A stretch of 64,000 nucleotides of DNA from Ilyonectria destructans (taxonomy: Eukaryota > Ascomycota > Sordariomycetes > Hypocreales > Nectriaceae), in NCBI GenBank assembly GCA_020740775.1, contig JAHEWK010000001.1, positions 186,001 through 250,000 on the forward strand, in the 5' to 3' direction. The notes below the pieces were generated by a model. It was not told the origin of the DNA. It was given only the letters and a program-made list of their open reading frames with translations, and did no database searches. The translations under genes were made by a program, and so were the position numbers. Below, piece by piece: positions 30,559 through 41,233 of this stretch. Position 1 is the first letter of the stretch. Every line of letters starts with the position of its first letter.

Positions 30559-31763
30559 TTAGGTCTCTGAAAACTCGCAGCTTTCCGGTATTCCACTTCC
30601 AGAGCCCATATTTTTCTTGCCAAAATACGGTCGCAAGGATGGCAAGCATGCAACAAGAATGCCGATGTTGCAGTCCATATTGCTTAAAAGTACTGCGCTA
30701 GTTAGCTCATTCATCTGACAGAGACGTCGCTTTTGGGATCTAGTGAGGATCGCCGCACTTACTAAGTGTGCTAATAGGGACTGGTCCACTTCGCAGTACC
30801 ACCGCTATAGCAGCAAAGCGGAGTAGATCGAACGCAATGGTAATTATCCCAAGGAGAAACGTGCAGTAAATTCCAAGCTTCAACGTCCTTCTCATATTTA
30901 ATCCTGGTATGATAAGCCAGGGCAGGCCAAAGACTAAATTCGTTAGTTTCATTCCACTCCTCACGTCAACATGTGTGCATATGTAAAGGGCTTACTCAGA
31001 AGGTTGCTTAGGAACTGGAGGGGCCAGGGAACGTAGAAAATCAAGTTGGTAATGGAAACTGGACATTTGGTGTCGGGGTTTAGGTCCCTGGTTCAATCTA
31101 TTAGTGAGAAATCATTTTGCATGCAATAATGGCTTACCAATATGAGCTGACTGGTATACAGATGCTAAACATCATGGCGATGCTGCCTACGTACACAAAG
31201 GTGGTATAGACGATTGTCGCCCAGAGGAAATTTCTCCGTTTCTGCATAAACTCTGGGAATATTTGCAAGTATGTGGCAAGTAGTGCCGCTTTGGACAAAT
31301 AACAAGCAGCCCAGAAGGGAAGTTGTGTTAGCCATAAGGTCTGAGTATCAACTTGTTAGCGAGTCTTCAGTTGTTACAGATACTGCACTGAGCGGTCAAG
31401 TAGTGGAAAGACGCACCTTGAGAACCTCTTTGATAGTATCTTCGTCACCAGCGTAGTTGGCTAATGTGGATAACACCGGGGGATCAAGAGCACCGAGTTT
31501 CATAAATACAATGTCCAGTGATGTGTTGGCGAGACCAGACACCCAAGCAGCGCCTATTAGGATATCGCTGACGAGCAACCCCCGGCGCTGGATATTCAGA
31601 CGAAGGTGAAGCCGTGCGATGATGGTCCCAGCCGCGATAGCAATGAGAAGAAATCCCAGGACCTGCAACAAGTCAATGCTTTACTCACGAATAACTCGAT
31701 AGGGCGATTGTGTGGAGGGTGTCGAACCAGAACCACCACCGGCCCTGGGCCGCGTTGGGCCAT
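30559..31763 (-). CDS. Rhodopsin-like domain integral membrane protein
   Basis: Six exons can be joined: 31689-31763, 31417-31662, 31138-31340, 30996-31087, 30933 to about 30787, and about 30718 to 30559. Hydrophobic helices alternate with the family landmarks TIIARLHLRLNIQRR, FMKLGALDPP, KAALLATYLQIFPEFMQKRR, DLNPDTKCPVSI, GLPWLIIPGLNMRRTLKLGIYCTFLLGI and NIGILVACLPSLRPYFG. These are characteristic of the fungal rhodopsin-domain (PF20684-type) membrane proteins, about 330 residues with seven helices, with no CFEM domain here. The last intron needs the uncommon donor gtccct; the more obvious gtaagt at about 30765 does not keep frame. So either that donor is used or there is a one-base lesion. 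The ligand and function are unknown. It is surrounded by relics. Confidence 0.7.
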
Positions 31764-33399
31764 GGCTGCCGGGCAATGCTTATTTGGACCAAGGAAGTGA
31801 TTCTCGAAATGGTAAATGACACCTTATGAGCCCTCCAGCTACGGCTTCAAGCTGGGACGGAAGACAACCATCGGGCGTTGTCGTCGCTGGGGATGGTGTC
31901 GACGAGGACCTGGGCGATCCGGGCCGCGACTCTGTACATTTCACGGTTCCAGATCAGGGGGGCTTGTCAGATTTGTAGCCCAGATGCTCTTCCGAGACGC
32001 CGGGGCCCAGACGTGGCTTGCGTAAGTTTCCATTTAGCGAATAAGCTCTAGCCCTATGTGGATGGCGAGTGTCATAGCACCGGTTTGGCTGGCGCGGTGT
32101 TCGCCAATAAAATGGCTTTTGCCCTTGTTCAATGTGGAGAAATTGAGTGTTTGGTGAGACATCCCCATCCTCTGATTGAGCCTAGGTATTCAGGCTGCAG
32201 AGCTGGCAAATTGCGCATGCTTGTGGCTGGCGAAGGCTGACTCTGGAACCCCAGCCCTGAAACAGGTCATGAATGTGATCGTTCTCTCCTCCATACCGAG
32301 CACGGAGTAAGTCAGCCCTAGCCCCCCTCCCCTATTCCGACCGCCCAACTTTATGACGCGTTTAAAATAACGCGCCTCTAACCACCCGTAACGGTTGTGT
32401 TCTGAGCCTAGCTTGTACGTAGTATAGGGTAGGTTGGATTAGGTTCCTAAGGGATGGACTGGGGTCTATATTGGTAGAGTGATTAAATAGTATCTATCTA
32501 ATATACCTATAAGCAGCCTGATAGTAGCCCAGTTAGACTACTCTAACAAATAGATCTTCTACAGTCCCTACATAAAAGCCTAAGTGAGTGATGCAGTAGG
32601 TATACTGTAACTCTAACTGTATATATACCAAGCGGCAGACTTAAAAAACAATTTACTGCAATATTAGATAATGGGATTTAGAGATTTAGGGGGAAAAGAT
32701 ATAAGCGTGTAGAATAGTGATTTTGTCCGCAGACGCATTAGCCCTATGTGACCTACCCTACACCTCAATCTTGTTATGGCTTACCTACCCTATACCTAGA
32801 GCAGGAAATATATAATCTCGAGATATAGTTAGCCTAGCACGCCATCTTGCCGCACGACGGATTGGCAGGACTATACGCCCATATAGCGTTAATAATAACT
32901 ACTAGTACCGATCGTCACACCCTTAGCATTTATTTAAGGTTATTAAAGCGTGTGTGGGTGGATTGGACTAAGGTTTCAACATCTCTTAGAGCCATAAGTG
33001 TAACAGTTGTGCTAGTTCCGCTACACAAGGAGGCAAAATATTGGTTAATGATCGCTATGGTAGCAATCATCCGGGTACATTACTCCACTATAAGGCCTCT
33101 ATCGCTATTCAGTAAACCAAGCTATAACACGATGCCCCTCCCCACCAAGTCTAGTCCCCAGAGACCTGGAGAAGTGGACAGAGACATGAAAAAAGGGGAA
33201 TGAACACACCGATTAACGGACCGCCTCACCGCCTCACCGCCTGACCCACTGACCTTGCCTTGCTAATGGCCTTGACCCTTGAACACCTTGTCGCATTCAA
33301 CCCTACAGAAACACATTCCTATCACTTGTGGGAACTTCTCCTAGCCTGCTGCTTTTCTGCTGAAGCCTTCCACCAAATCCGTCATGACATACAAATGTG
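31764..33399. other. Gene-free, partly AT-rich stretch
   Basis: At 31810-32030 a GC-rich segment has an open frame with no family I recognise. From about 32340 to 32860 the DNA is AT-rich and stop-laden, as in RIP-affected DNA. No gene is supported. Confidence 0.4.
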
Positions 33400-34626
33400 G
33401 GGTGTGGGCAGTACCTCCTTCAATCGAGACTTCTGTCCAACTGCTCTTTGCTGTCCTGCCCCAGCCCCTCTCTGGACCAGATGTTTAGTGCACAATCACA
33501 ACATCGCCTATGTCGCTCCGCCCTACGGCGGCTATCCTAAAATCGTGCGGCTCGGCATCAACGATGATTACCTCCCGATTTGAATGCAGGAAGCTGCCTA
33601 CTACTCCGGAAAACTGTGGAATAATCACAAAGTCACAAACTACAATTTCTCCTTCGCCAATGGCTTCAATGCATCGGCCTTCTTGCTCGACCCGTACACC
33701 TAACGGTACTGGAACACCACGATGACGCTCAACGGGGAGGAACCTGTGAGCTATGGTGGAGAGTAGAACACCAACATCGTGGCTAGCAAGGCCTATGCCG
33801 TATTGGACGAAGCACTGAGCAACGACAGACCGTGGATGTTGACCGTTGCGCCCATCGCACCTCACTCTAACTGGATTTACGACAACGCGGCCAATGGAAA
33901 CTACCTCATCCCGCCCCAGCCTGCTCTTCGCCACGAGCACCTTTTTATTGATTACAAGATCCCTCGTAATATGAGCTTCAATGACGCCATTGGCGGCGCT
34001 CCGAGTTGGATCGGTTAGCTTCCGGAACTGAATGACAGCGTCATTATGTACAACGATCACGACCAACAGCAACGGCTGCGTTCGCTTCAGGCTGTGGATG
34101 AGATGATTCATGAGCCCGTCACGATGATTGAAGCAACTGCAGAGCTGGAGAACACCTACATCTTTTTCACAACAGACAACGGTTATCACATTAGCCAGCA
34201 TCGCATGAACCCAGGCAAGAACTGCGGCTATAACACTGATTCTAACGTTCCGTTCTTTGTCCGTGGGCCGGGAATCGAGGAAGGTGGTATCGTTGATACC
34301 GTAGCCGGCCACATCGACGTCGCTGCTACCCTCCTGCAACTTGCTGGGGTTGAGAAACAGCTCAATGGGGAGGTGATATAGTTGACATCAAATGCCGCGG
34401 CACACGGACTTCTAGGGAAGACTGAGCACGCCGTGATCGAGTATTGGGGGCTACGCAGTTCCTGAGGGCCATTTACGGACTGCGGAGCGACGAAAATGCG
34501 GAAGCTGGCGAGAAAACGGGCCTTTACTTCAACAATTCCTACAAGACCGTGCGTCTATTTGGCGAGGGCTTTAGCATGTATTACTCGGTCTGGTGCGTTG
34601 AAGAAAAGGAACTTTACGATCTACAG
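33400..34626 (+). pseudogene. Arylsulfatase-like pseudogene
   Basis: One plus-strand frame encodes recognisable sulfatase blocks: ALCCPAPAPLW (the C-x-P-x-R formylglycine motif with Arg replaced by Pro), VAPPYGGYPK, AAYYSGKLWNNH, PWMLTVAPIAPHSN, FFTTDNGYHISQHR and VPFFVRGPGIEEGG. Five in-frame stops interrupt it: TGA 33581, TAA 33701, TAG 33764, TAG 34016 and TAG 34379. The frame itself is kept for about 1 kb. It then shifts near 34445, and the C-terminal block (YFNNSYKTVRLFGEGF...VEEKELYDLQ) continues in another frame up to a splice-donor-like gtacgt. The N-terminal metal-binding DDQD region is not found. Loss of the catalytic Arg and many stops make it non-functional. Confidence 0.85.
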
Positions 34627-36650
34627 GTACGTGCGATTCTTTCAAGATACCTCCCGTATTCATATCTATTTAATGGGCGTTGACTAACAGCCTTGCAAAG
34701 GCCGATCCTCTGCAACCGTCAACTTCTTCTCATCCTCTGCTGCTGCTGCATCAGCCACTTCACAGTTCATGCTTCTAGGGGCAATGCGGTCATCAGTGGG
34801 GATTATACATTGCCTTAAATATCTACCGTAGCGAGACTGCTTAATTAAATCATATAAGCTGCGTTACATGGGAAGCACCTAGCGCCTCTAATTACTCAGT
34901 AGTAGCGCGCTCAATGCTTATATGCGAGTCCATTGAGTTTGAAGAAGAGTGCGCCGGGCTTTAGAGAGCTGTGATAAACGCAGAGTAGTGTAAAGATAGG
35001 AGCTGGTCATAGCGTGCTAGGATAGAGCAGGAATTGTGTTCAAGACCAACTGTGTTTTTGCCATTTGACTTCCCGCAACCTTTTTCTTTTTCATTTAAAC
35101 ATTAAACCTTCCTTCTTTTCCCATCAAAGCAGACTTTCGGCCCTTTTTCTCCGCGTGTGCTAGGCAGCCGGCACGGGAGCAAAATGGCCTTTTTATCTCT
35201 GATCTAAGGGGCAAGGTGTCATCTTGGATAGGGTTGATGCAGGCAGGATGACCATTCTGGCTATGCAGCCAGAAGGGCTATATTGATAAGGTTACTATAT
35301 TGCATGGTATTGGGTTAAATCCAAATGCCTATACTGTATAGACGCCAATATGTTAGATTGCGGATATATTGCTCTGGTATATCCTAGGATATAGGAAGAG
35401 AGATGAAACAATGCAGAGGAGAAGAGGGCGTGACAAAGTCTTTGAGATTCTGTGTCTCAGTATCGCTAAAGTCCGGGTCGTCTGCGAGCCATTGCTCCGG
35501 AATCCATTCGACCGCCTTGGTGAACTGCATGGCTGAGCTAGTCGGTGGGTTCGCGCTTTCATTCGGCCATGGCACGGCAATGGCACGGCAATGGCCACAC
35601 CACGGCAAGCCCGCTATGCCGATTTACAAATCTCGGCGGTGGACTTCACGACCCGCTTTTCAATGTGCGAATTTGTAGATTGCTCTGGTGACAGGCGTAG
35701 ATAGTTGGTCAAGAGTACTTGGCTGCAGACTTGGCATAGCCATGGATCCCAATTCTCCTTTTTCGCACCGCCGCCACGTAGATGCCTTTTCTGGTATATA
35801 TACCGGGATACTTCGAGGGACGCCGTAACTTGCTAGAGTTCGAGGAAGGACGAAGTTGTCGAAAAGAAGGCCGGTATCGTGAGCCACTAGGCCTAGCACG
35901 GTGCAGTATCTTAGACAAACCCGGACTCATTGCTGCTGTTGCTGGTTTTGGGGGAGAGCAGAGGAAGAGAGAGAGGCCGGAGAGAAGACAAACGAGGTCA
36001 GTGTGCGATAATTGTTAACAGGAAATTCTCAATCTGCTGAGTCTAGCTTTCAAGCCATACCCGTGTCCTACCTCAAACCCTGGCCAGCATATGACACTGC
36101 CATATTATGAATTCTATAAAAGACCTGAGAAGTGGATATCGGCCATGGCAGTGGGGTTTCGGCCACGGTACCGGGCTTCGGCGGTGGTGCTGAGTTTCGG
36201 CGATGAGATTTCGGCCATAGTGACATACTAAGTACGTGGGGTTTCTATCGGCTAAATTAACCTACCCGTTGGCATTGTGGGGCAAGCCGATTACCAACCT
36301 CATCCCGAAGTTAGTCTAGAAACCCTGTCTCTGTTGGGTAGCTTATGTGCAGATGACCTTGAACATGTGTGTGTATTGTGTATCTGTTCACTGCAGCTCC
36401 CCTCCCTTGAGGCTAGGGAGGTCTAGCTCTCCTAATACGGGCTACATTGACTATACTTAGAGGAGCCGTCTGTACAACCGGCATGGAAGTCTTTACCGAG
36501 TCAAGTTTCGGGACCGGAGATTATCGCGCGGATTCCGCGGACGGAAAATGCGGGGATGGCACATCCCGTCCGCAACATCCGCCCGTTGCCGAGATGGAGT
36601 TACCACATTGGGATACTTCAAAATATGGAGGGCAATTGTAAACACTGTCT
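34627..36650. other. Gene-free stretch of 2 kb
   Basis: No recognisable coding sequence. Short local repeats are present: CATGGCACGGCAATGGCACGG at about 35568-35590, and TTTCGGCCA/TTTCGGC units at 36137-36220. An inverted repeat lies at 36537-36573 (listed separately). Confidence 0.45.
36537..36573. repeat. Inverted repeat 3' of the alpha/beta hydrolase gene
   Basis: GCGGACGG (36537-36544) pairs with CCGTCCGC (36566-36573). Inside, GGGATG (36553-36558) can alternatively pair with CATCCC (36562-36567). It lies about 80 bp beyond the stop codon at 36651, so it may be part of the 3' untranslated region or a remnant of a mobile element end. Confidence 0.45.
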
Positions 36651-37646
36651 TCAGCTAGGTACATTGAGAATCTTATGAACCCAATCCGCCTTCGCTTGGA
36701 TGGCCGCCTTTGACGACGCCGCTTCTGGAGCAGTTTTCTCAAAGCCATGACTTCCTCCTCCCCAAAGATGAAGGTCTGTCAGGACGCCGCATCGTGACAA
36801 TCCCAGAGCATACGCCACGGCCTCGTCTCTAAACGGTTCGGCGCCACCGACATCAACAAAGGCGGGCGGGAGACGAGAAAGATCCGTAGCTCTCATGGGA
36901 GCAATGTACATACTTACATCATCCTCGCCGACCTGATCACCAAGGACGCACTCCCACGCCTTCTTGTTCTGGGCAGTGCAGTATGTACCTCGTTCCTGTT
37001 CGAACTGAGCTGCTGAGGCGGTGCTGCTCCGGTCGTCAAGCATTGGGCAAAGGAGCATCTGGCCACATAATTTCGGCCCATCTCGATCTCTAGCCAACAG
37101 CACCGTTCCAGCAGCAAGTCCACCGCCAGCTGATGCTCCAGCAACCATGAGACGTTGCGGATCAACGCGCAGCTCTTCAGTATGCTCTCCAAACCATTTG
37201 AGCGCGGCGTAGCAGTCTTCAACGAGTGCTATATCTTTGTGTTCCGGGGCGAGGCCATATTCGACGGTGACAATAACAGCATCAAGTTCCTTGATGAATC
37301 GAGTAAAGAGGTCCAGACCAATAAAGCGGTCCCCAACAACCATAGCACCCCCATGAATATGCAGAATACCAGGTTTTGAGCTTTCGACAGTATTTCTGGT
37401 CTTAGATGAGAGAATAGTGATGAGAATATCACCACGGGGACCTGGAATAAGTCGGTCTTCGATAATGAAATCTGGATCTGACAGAATAGCATATTTCTCA
37501 TGTTCGTACAAGGCTGCTACTGTCTTGCGTGCTTCGAAAATATCCTCGTCGCTTTCCCAAACAGCCAAATCAGGCGCTTGAGCAAGTACGGCGGCCACTT
37601 CTGGCAAATAAGGCTGCTTGGAGGTACCTTTCACGGAGGTCGTCAT
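36651..37646 (-). CDS. Alpha/beta hydrolase, hormone-sensitive-lipase family
   Basis: A single intact exon of 331 residues. The oxyanion motif is ILHIHGGAMVVG (HGGA in place of HGGG) near residue 97, and the nucleophile elbow is VAGASAGGGLAA (GxSxG) near residue 170. The acidic residue is expected in GAEPFRDEAVAYA and the catalytic histidine in GGSHGFE near residue 305. It is a carboxylesterase/lipase of the HSL (esterase family IV) type. There is no signal peptide, so it is probably cytosolic. In tailoring clusters such enzymes deacylate or open lactones; here the substrate is unknown. It is the left-most gene of cluster B and points away from it. Confidence 0.92.
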   Translation of the reverse strand: MTTSVKGTSKQPYLPEVAAVLAQAPDLAVWESDEDIFEARKTVAALYEHEKYAILSDPDFIIEDRLIPGPRGDILITILSSKTRNTVESSKPGILHIHGGAMVVGDRFIGLDLFTRFIKELDAVIVTVEYGLAPEHKDIALVEDCYAALKWFGEHTEELRVDPQRLMVAGASAGGGLAAGTVLLARDRDGPKLCGQMLLCPMLDDRSSTASAAQFEQERGTYCTAQNKKAWECVLGDQVGEDDVSMYIAPMRATDLSRLPPAFVDVGGAEPFRDEAVAYALGLSRCGVLTDLHLWGGGSHGFEKTAPEAASSKAAIQAKADWVHKILNVPS

Positions 37647-38554
37647 GGTGAGGGCTGTGGTAGTGCGGAAGAAACCCCGAAATTGAGCGGTGGCCTATTC
37701 ACAAATGGGTTTTTCAATCAGAAGCATCCTTTGGGTATTAATATAATTTAGTCCCCTCGGTTAACGGAGGGTAGTCAAACTCCGCGATTTCGGGCCCGGG
37801 TTTGTTAGAAAAGTCCGTCTCCGTTTACCAGCACACAAGTAAGGCGATTCATCGTGCCTAATAGCGACTTATGCAGACTAGGCCCTGTGTAGCATGATTG
37901 ACTAAACTACCACCCTTTCTGGATTAGTACAAATTCCTCAACGAACGGAACACGTCACTGAGAAGTAGACTCTTTATTATCTAAGGAAAAGGCTAGGTCG
38001 GCCGGTTACGTGTGGGATATGGATGTGTGTGATGGTATAAGAGCATGAATAAGGTTGAGTGCAACTTGGATAAAATAATTATTCCTAAGGAAAGCTCTAG
38101 CTTAAGCTATTTACACACTGTTTATAAAGTGGGAAAAAACTTAAGAGACTTTAATTAAAGTTAATAAATCTATTCCTTTTATTTTTAAGAAATTTATTTA
38201 TATTTATTTTAACTGAGATTATAATTCTTTTTAACTTTAATCTTCTATCTAACTATAAATATATAGTTTAATATAGCTTCAGGCTAACTTAGTAAGATAT
38301 TTATATAATGATTTTCTATATATCTCTCTAAGAATAAGTTAAATAAGTTAGATATTAGTTTCTATTTTTTTCTGCTGCTAAAGTACTATATATCATACTC
38401 TATTATATTCTGTAAATTTAAGATAAGGAAAACTTCAAAATGCGATAAGAGTTCAATATATTATTTTCAATACTCTTTTATTTAAACAAATGCAACTACT
38501 TCAATTAAGAGTAACATACTATAAACTATTGGAAGTAAGTTAAGCGGGCTACAA
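37647..38554. other. Intergenic with a strongly AT-rich block
   Basis: From about 38080 to 38540 the DNA is nearly all A and T, with many short TTAA/TATA runs and no frames. This is typical of a RIP-degraded repeat, isochore fragment or long 3' region. The promoter of the alpha/beta hydrolase lies in the GC-normal first 150 bp. Confidence 0.5.
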
Positions 38555-39655
38555 CTAGAGAGCCCCCTGTCTCCTATCCTGATGTAACTTAAGCACCAAG
38601 CCAATAGTCTCAGGCTGAACTCTTTCCCAGAGGCCCCCAAGCCCCAGGTCCCTCCCTCGCTTGTCCTCGCGCCTAAACCACTCCTCGACAGTTCTAATAC
38701 GACCTGGGTGAATCTCGTCGAGAAGCTCGTAATTCTTCCGGATTAAGCCCTTGTTCCCAGCCGAATGACGCCACAAATTCCACCAACCCGTGAAGTTATC
38801 TCGGTATTTCATTGTAGCCGGATCCTTTGGGTCAGCGTTGTAGCCTGTAGGGAGTTCGGCAACAGGGGTGGCGGCGAAGTAGTCATCAAAGCTGGTGTCA
38901 ATGTACCGTGCTGGCTTGCCTGTGACTTTCTGAAAAGCCTCTGCGACTTCGGTGTATGTGGCGTGTTCAATAGCCACATCAAGGTCCATCCCATTTGCGC
39001 GCTCAGGATGGTCGAACAACCATTTGACGTAGTATCCGCAATCATCGAGTGCAACTTCGGGCACGGCTCCCTCCCCAAGCGGGACCCGCCAAGTGACAAC
39101 ACCATCTTCGACGAGGGGTGGCATAGGCGTGTAGGCGTAGATCGCCATGTCCATGTACGGACCCGTTGAGAAGAGTGCGGCCTGCATGCCGTGGAGTCGA
39201 CTGACCTCTGGATTCTGAGAGAGAATCCATTCGCCGATTCTGCCCTTGGCGTCGTAGTGGCCGCCACGAAACTGGGGCTTATAGCCACTCAGCTTGTAGG
39301 CGTAGGCGAGGTTGCTGTAGACATAGAACTTGACTCCTTCTTCAATGGCAAGCTCGTACGCACGAATCGACCAATATATTTCGGTCTTCTCGCCGCAGTT
39401 GAACCCGTCAATATTGACGAAAGCGCCCCAGGCACCGCGGAAAAGCTCCCTGAGGTTTTCTTCGGAAGCGAATGAGCCCACAACAGCCTCTACAGCACCA
39501 GGGGGGCCGTAGGATTGGATCTCCTTGAAGCGAGAGCTGCTTGGGTCGCGGGTCAAGGCCCGAACGGTGTAGGTGCCAGAACCTACCAAATCCCTCACAA
39601 CGGGTATTCCTTGAGCGCCGGTACCACCAATGACTGCAATAGCACGGGTAGTCAT
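38555..39655 (-). CDS. NmrA-like NAD(P)-binding protein
   Basis: A single-exon frame. The ATG at 39655 (MTTRAIAVIGGTGAQG) is preferred to one 51 bp upstream because it starts right at the Rossmann fold, giving 366 residues. The glycine motif IGGTGAQGIPVVRDL, then LTRDPSS, then VYSNLAYAYKLSG identify the NmrA/HSCARG group of atypical SDRs, which bind NADP and often lack the catalytic tyrosine. They act either as redox-sensing regulators or as oxidoreductases. The C-terminal extension (FTGWWNLWRHSAGNK...) is typical of the fungal subgroup. It is intact, with no signal peptide. It is convergent with an AT-rich block and about 1.6 kb from the divergent berberine-bridge-type gene. Confidence 0.9.
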   Translation of the reverse strand: MTTRAIAVIGGTGAQGIPVVRDLVGSGTYTVRALTRDPSSSRFKEIQSYGPPGAVEAVVGSFASEENLRELFRGAWGAFVNIDGFNCGEKTEIYWSIRAYELAIEEGVKFYVYSNLAYAYKLSGYKPQFRGGHYDAKGRIGEWILSQNPEVSRLHGMQAALFSTGPYMDMAIYAYTPMPPLVEDGVVTWRVPLGEGAVPEVALDDCGYYVKWLFDHPERANGMDLDVAIEHATYTEVAEAFQKVTGKPARYIDTSFDDYFAATPVAELPTGYNADPKDPATMKYRDNFTGWWNLWRHSAGNKGLIRKNYELLDEIHPGRIRTVEEWFRREDKRGRDLGLGGLWERVQPETIGLVLKLHQDRRQGAL

Positions 39656-40259
39656 GTTTTCGTGTAAGTGTAGAGTGGGTTCTTGGTATTTCTGTAATTG
39701 AGACAATGGGGACTATTGAGTAATTACCAAGTTTATCAAGGAGCTTAGTCGCAACATATATACTCCTCCGAGGAAGGGTAGACCGATGTTCTTTTTTACA
39801 AGGACATTGATAAAGCTTATGTATTCGGACATTTTACATAAACTGCTTTGCTGATGACTTGAACGTAAGTTATTTGACCAGGTGTGATTATAAAACAGCC
39901 TAGCGTGCGCAGCCAATAACTAACTTACCAGCTGCTTGTGCAATGGTCAATGATTAATAATCCAAATAAAACTCGGCTGATCCCCTCAGCTGTTACCCAT
40001 TCCAAGTATCATAAGCAATCACGGAAGCTTTCCAGACTGTGGCAACAGCGGTGGCAGAGGCCGCAGCTAGTACCAACTGGTACGTTTTGGACCAACCTCC
40101 GGACCCTTCCCAGTACACACCCATTAGCTACACTGAAAGTAAAAGTATACCGTCGCTTCGTATCGCCGATAAATCTATCCATCACTATCTGTGCGGAGGT
40201 GTATAAAGAAAGTCTCAATGCCCAGCAAAAGAAACTAATTTTCCTTGACGCGCGCCACT
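39656..40259. other. Intergenic, no gene seen
   Basis: Probable promoter of the NmrA-like gene, followed by plus-strand frames without motifs. Confidence 0.35.
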
Positions 40260-40480
40260 GAATAGGGGGTATGTGATGCTGAGAGCGGGAGCAAAGCTGC
40301 CCTCCTTCTTCTGGGTTCATGTCTTGGGCCTCATGGGCGAGAATATGTCCCAGCTGCACGCTGTTGTCGCCCTGAGGAGGAGTGCCCATGACCAGAATGC
40401 CATGGGCAGACATTTTTACCGATCGCTGTTTAGCCAAGGCGCCGTGACGAGCGGTATCGTAAGTTTCAGTCAGGCAAGGG
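40260..40480 (-). pseudogene. Serine-esterase (DUF676/LipA-type) N-domain fragment of an NLR-like protein
   Basis: The minus-strand frame has AHGILVMGTPPQGDNSVQLG, resembling the YGILFMGTPHQGG-VQLG block of the lipase-like N-terminal domain found on fungal NB-ARC/ankyrin (NLR-like) proteins. The His after the GTP is replaced by Pro. Similarity stops after about 60 residues. It is an isolated relic; the identification rests on one motif block. Confidence 0.4.
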
Positions 40481-41233
40481 CTGGTTTCCCAAACCCTCCG
40501 CGGAGGGTTTAAAAGGGGCATTCCACAACAGGAATTCCGGGCCTGGCTAGTGAGAGGCTGCTACCCCTCTTTTGCTTCGGTACTTTGACCCGAAAGCCTT
40601 ACACTCGTAAGATTAATTCTATCCACTTTGTGTGTCATAATACCGACTTGATTATTACCCTAAGGGGTAGGGTCCCTGGTAATCCTAATGTTACTCTAGT
40701 TTATGTGAAAGTTTTCTACTAAGCATAGGGTTAGTTTGGTTCGCAATTTGTCAGGTTAGAGTTTCCATCCCGGTTAAAAATTTCCTACAACTACCTTCTT
40801 TTAGCTTAGCAGAATAATATCCTCGATGAACTAAAGCAAGCCTCAGGTCACCGGGGCGTCTACTCTTAGCTCAACTCTTATCCCCATCTTTTAACGCATT
40901 TGGTATAGTCCATGGAAGGAGGATGGACAAATGGGGCAGGAGGTTGAAACCTGGCCGCGGGGACGAGGGACTACTACCATGCCACGCCGTATATCATTGT
41001 CAGAACTCAGTACGAATGCATCGCTGCCTGCGAGTTAACCTCTGCTTTCGGTTGCAACGTCGGCCTCCCCGGGCGACCTGGCTAGCTTGACGAGGGATCC
41101 TCTCCTTCCACGGTATAAGAAGCACTTTGAAACCTGCTGAAGAGCTGTGTTATTCACCACTCTCCCGTCAATCGACCCTTTACATTTTATATCGCCCCCA
41201 AAGAAAGTGTTATAGACATCAGCAACCGACCCC
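40481..41233. other. Intergenic, upstream of the berberine-bridge-type gene
   Basis: No gene seen. A possible TATA-like GGTATAAGAAG lies at 41111-41121, about 115 bp before the start codon at 41234. Confidence 0.4.

Noticed and set aside
33485..34339. 284-codon minus-strand frame, the longest frame in that stretch
   Set aside because: It is antisense to the sulfatase pseudogene, whose conserved blocks are unmistakable on the plus strand; the antisense frame is a mirror effect.
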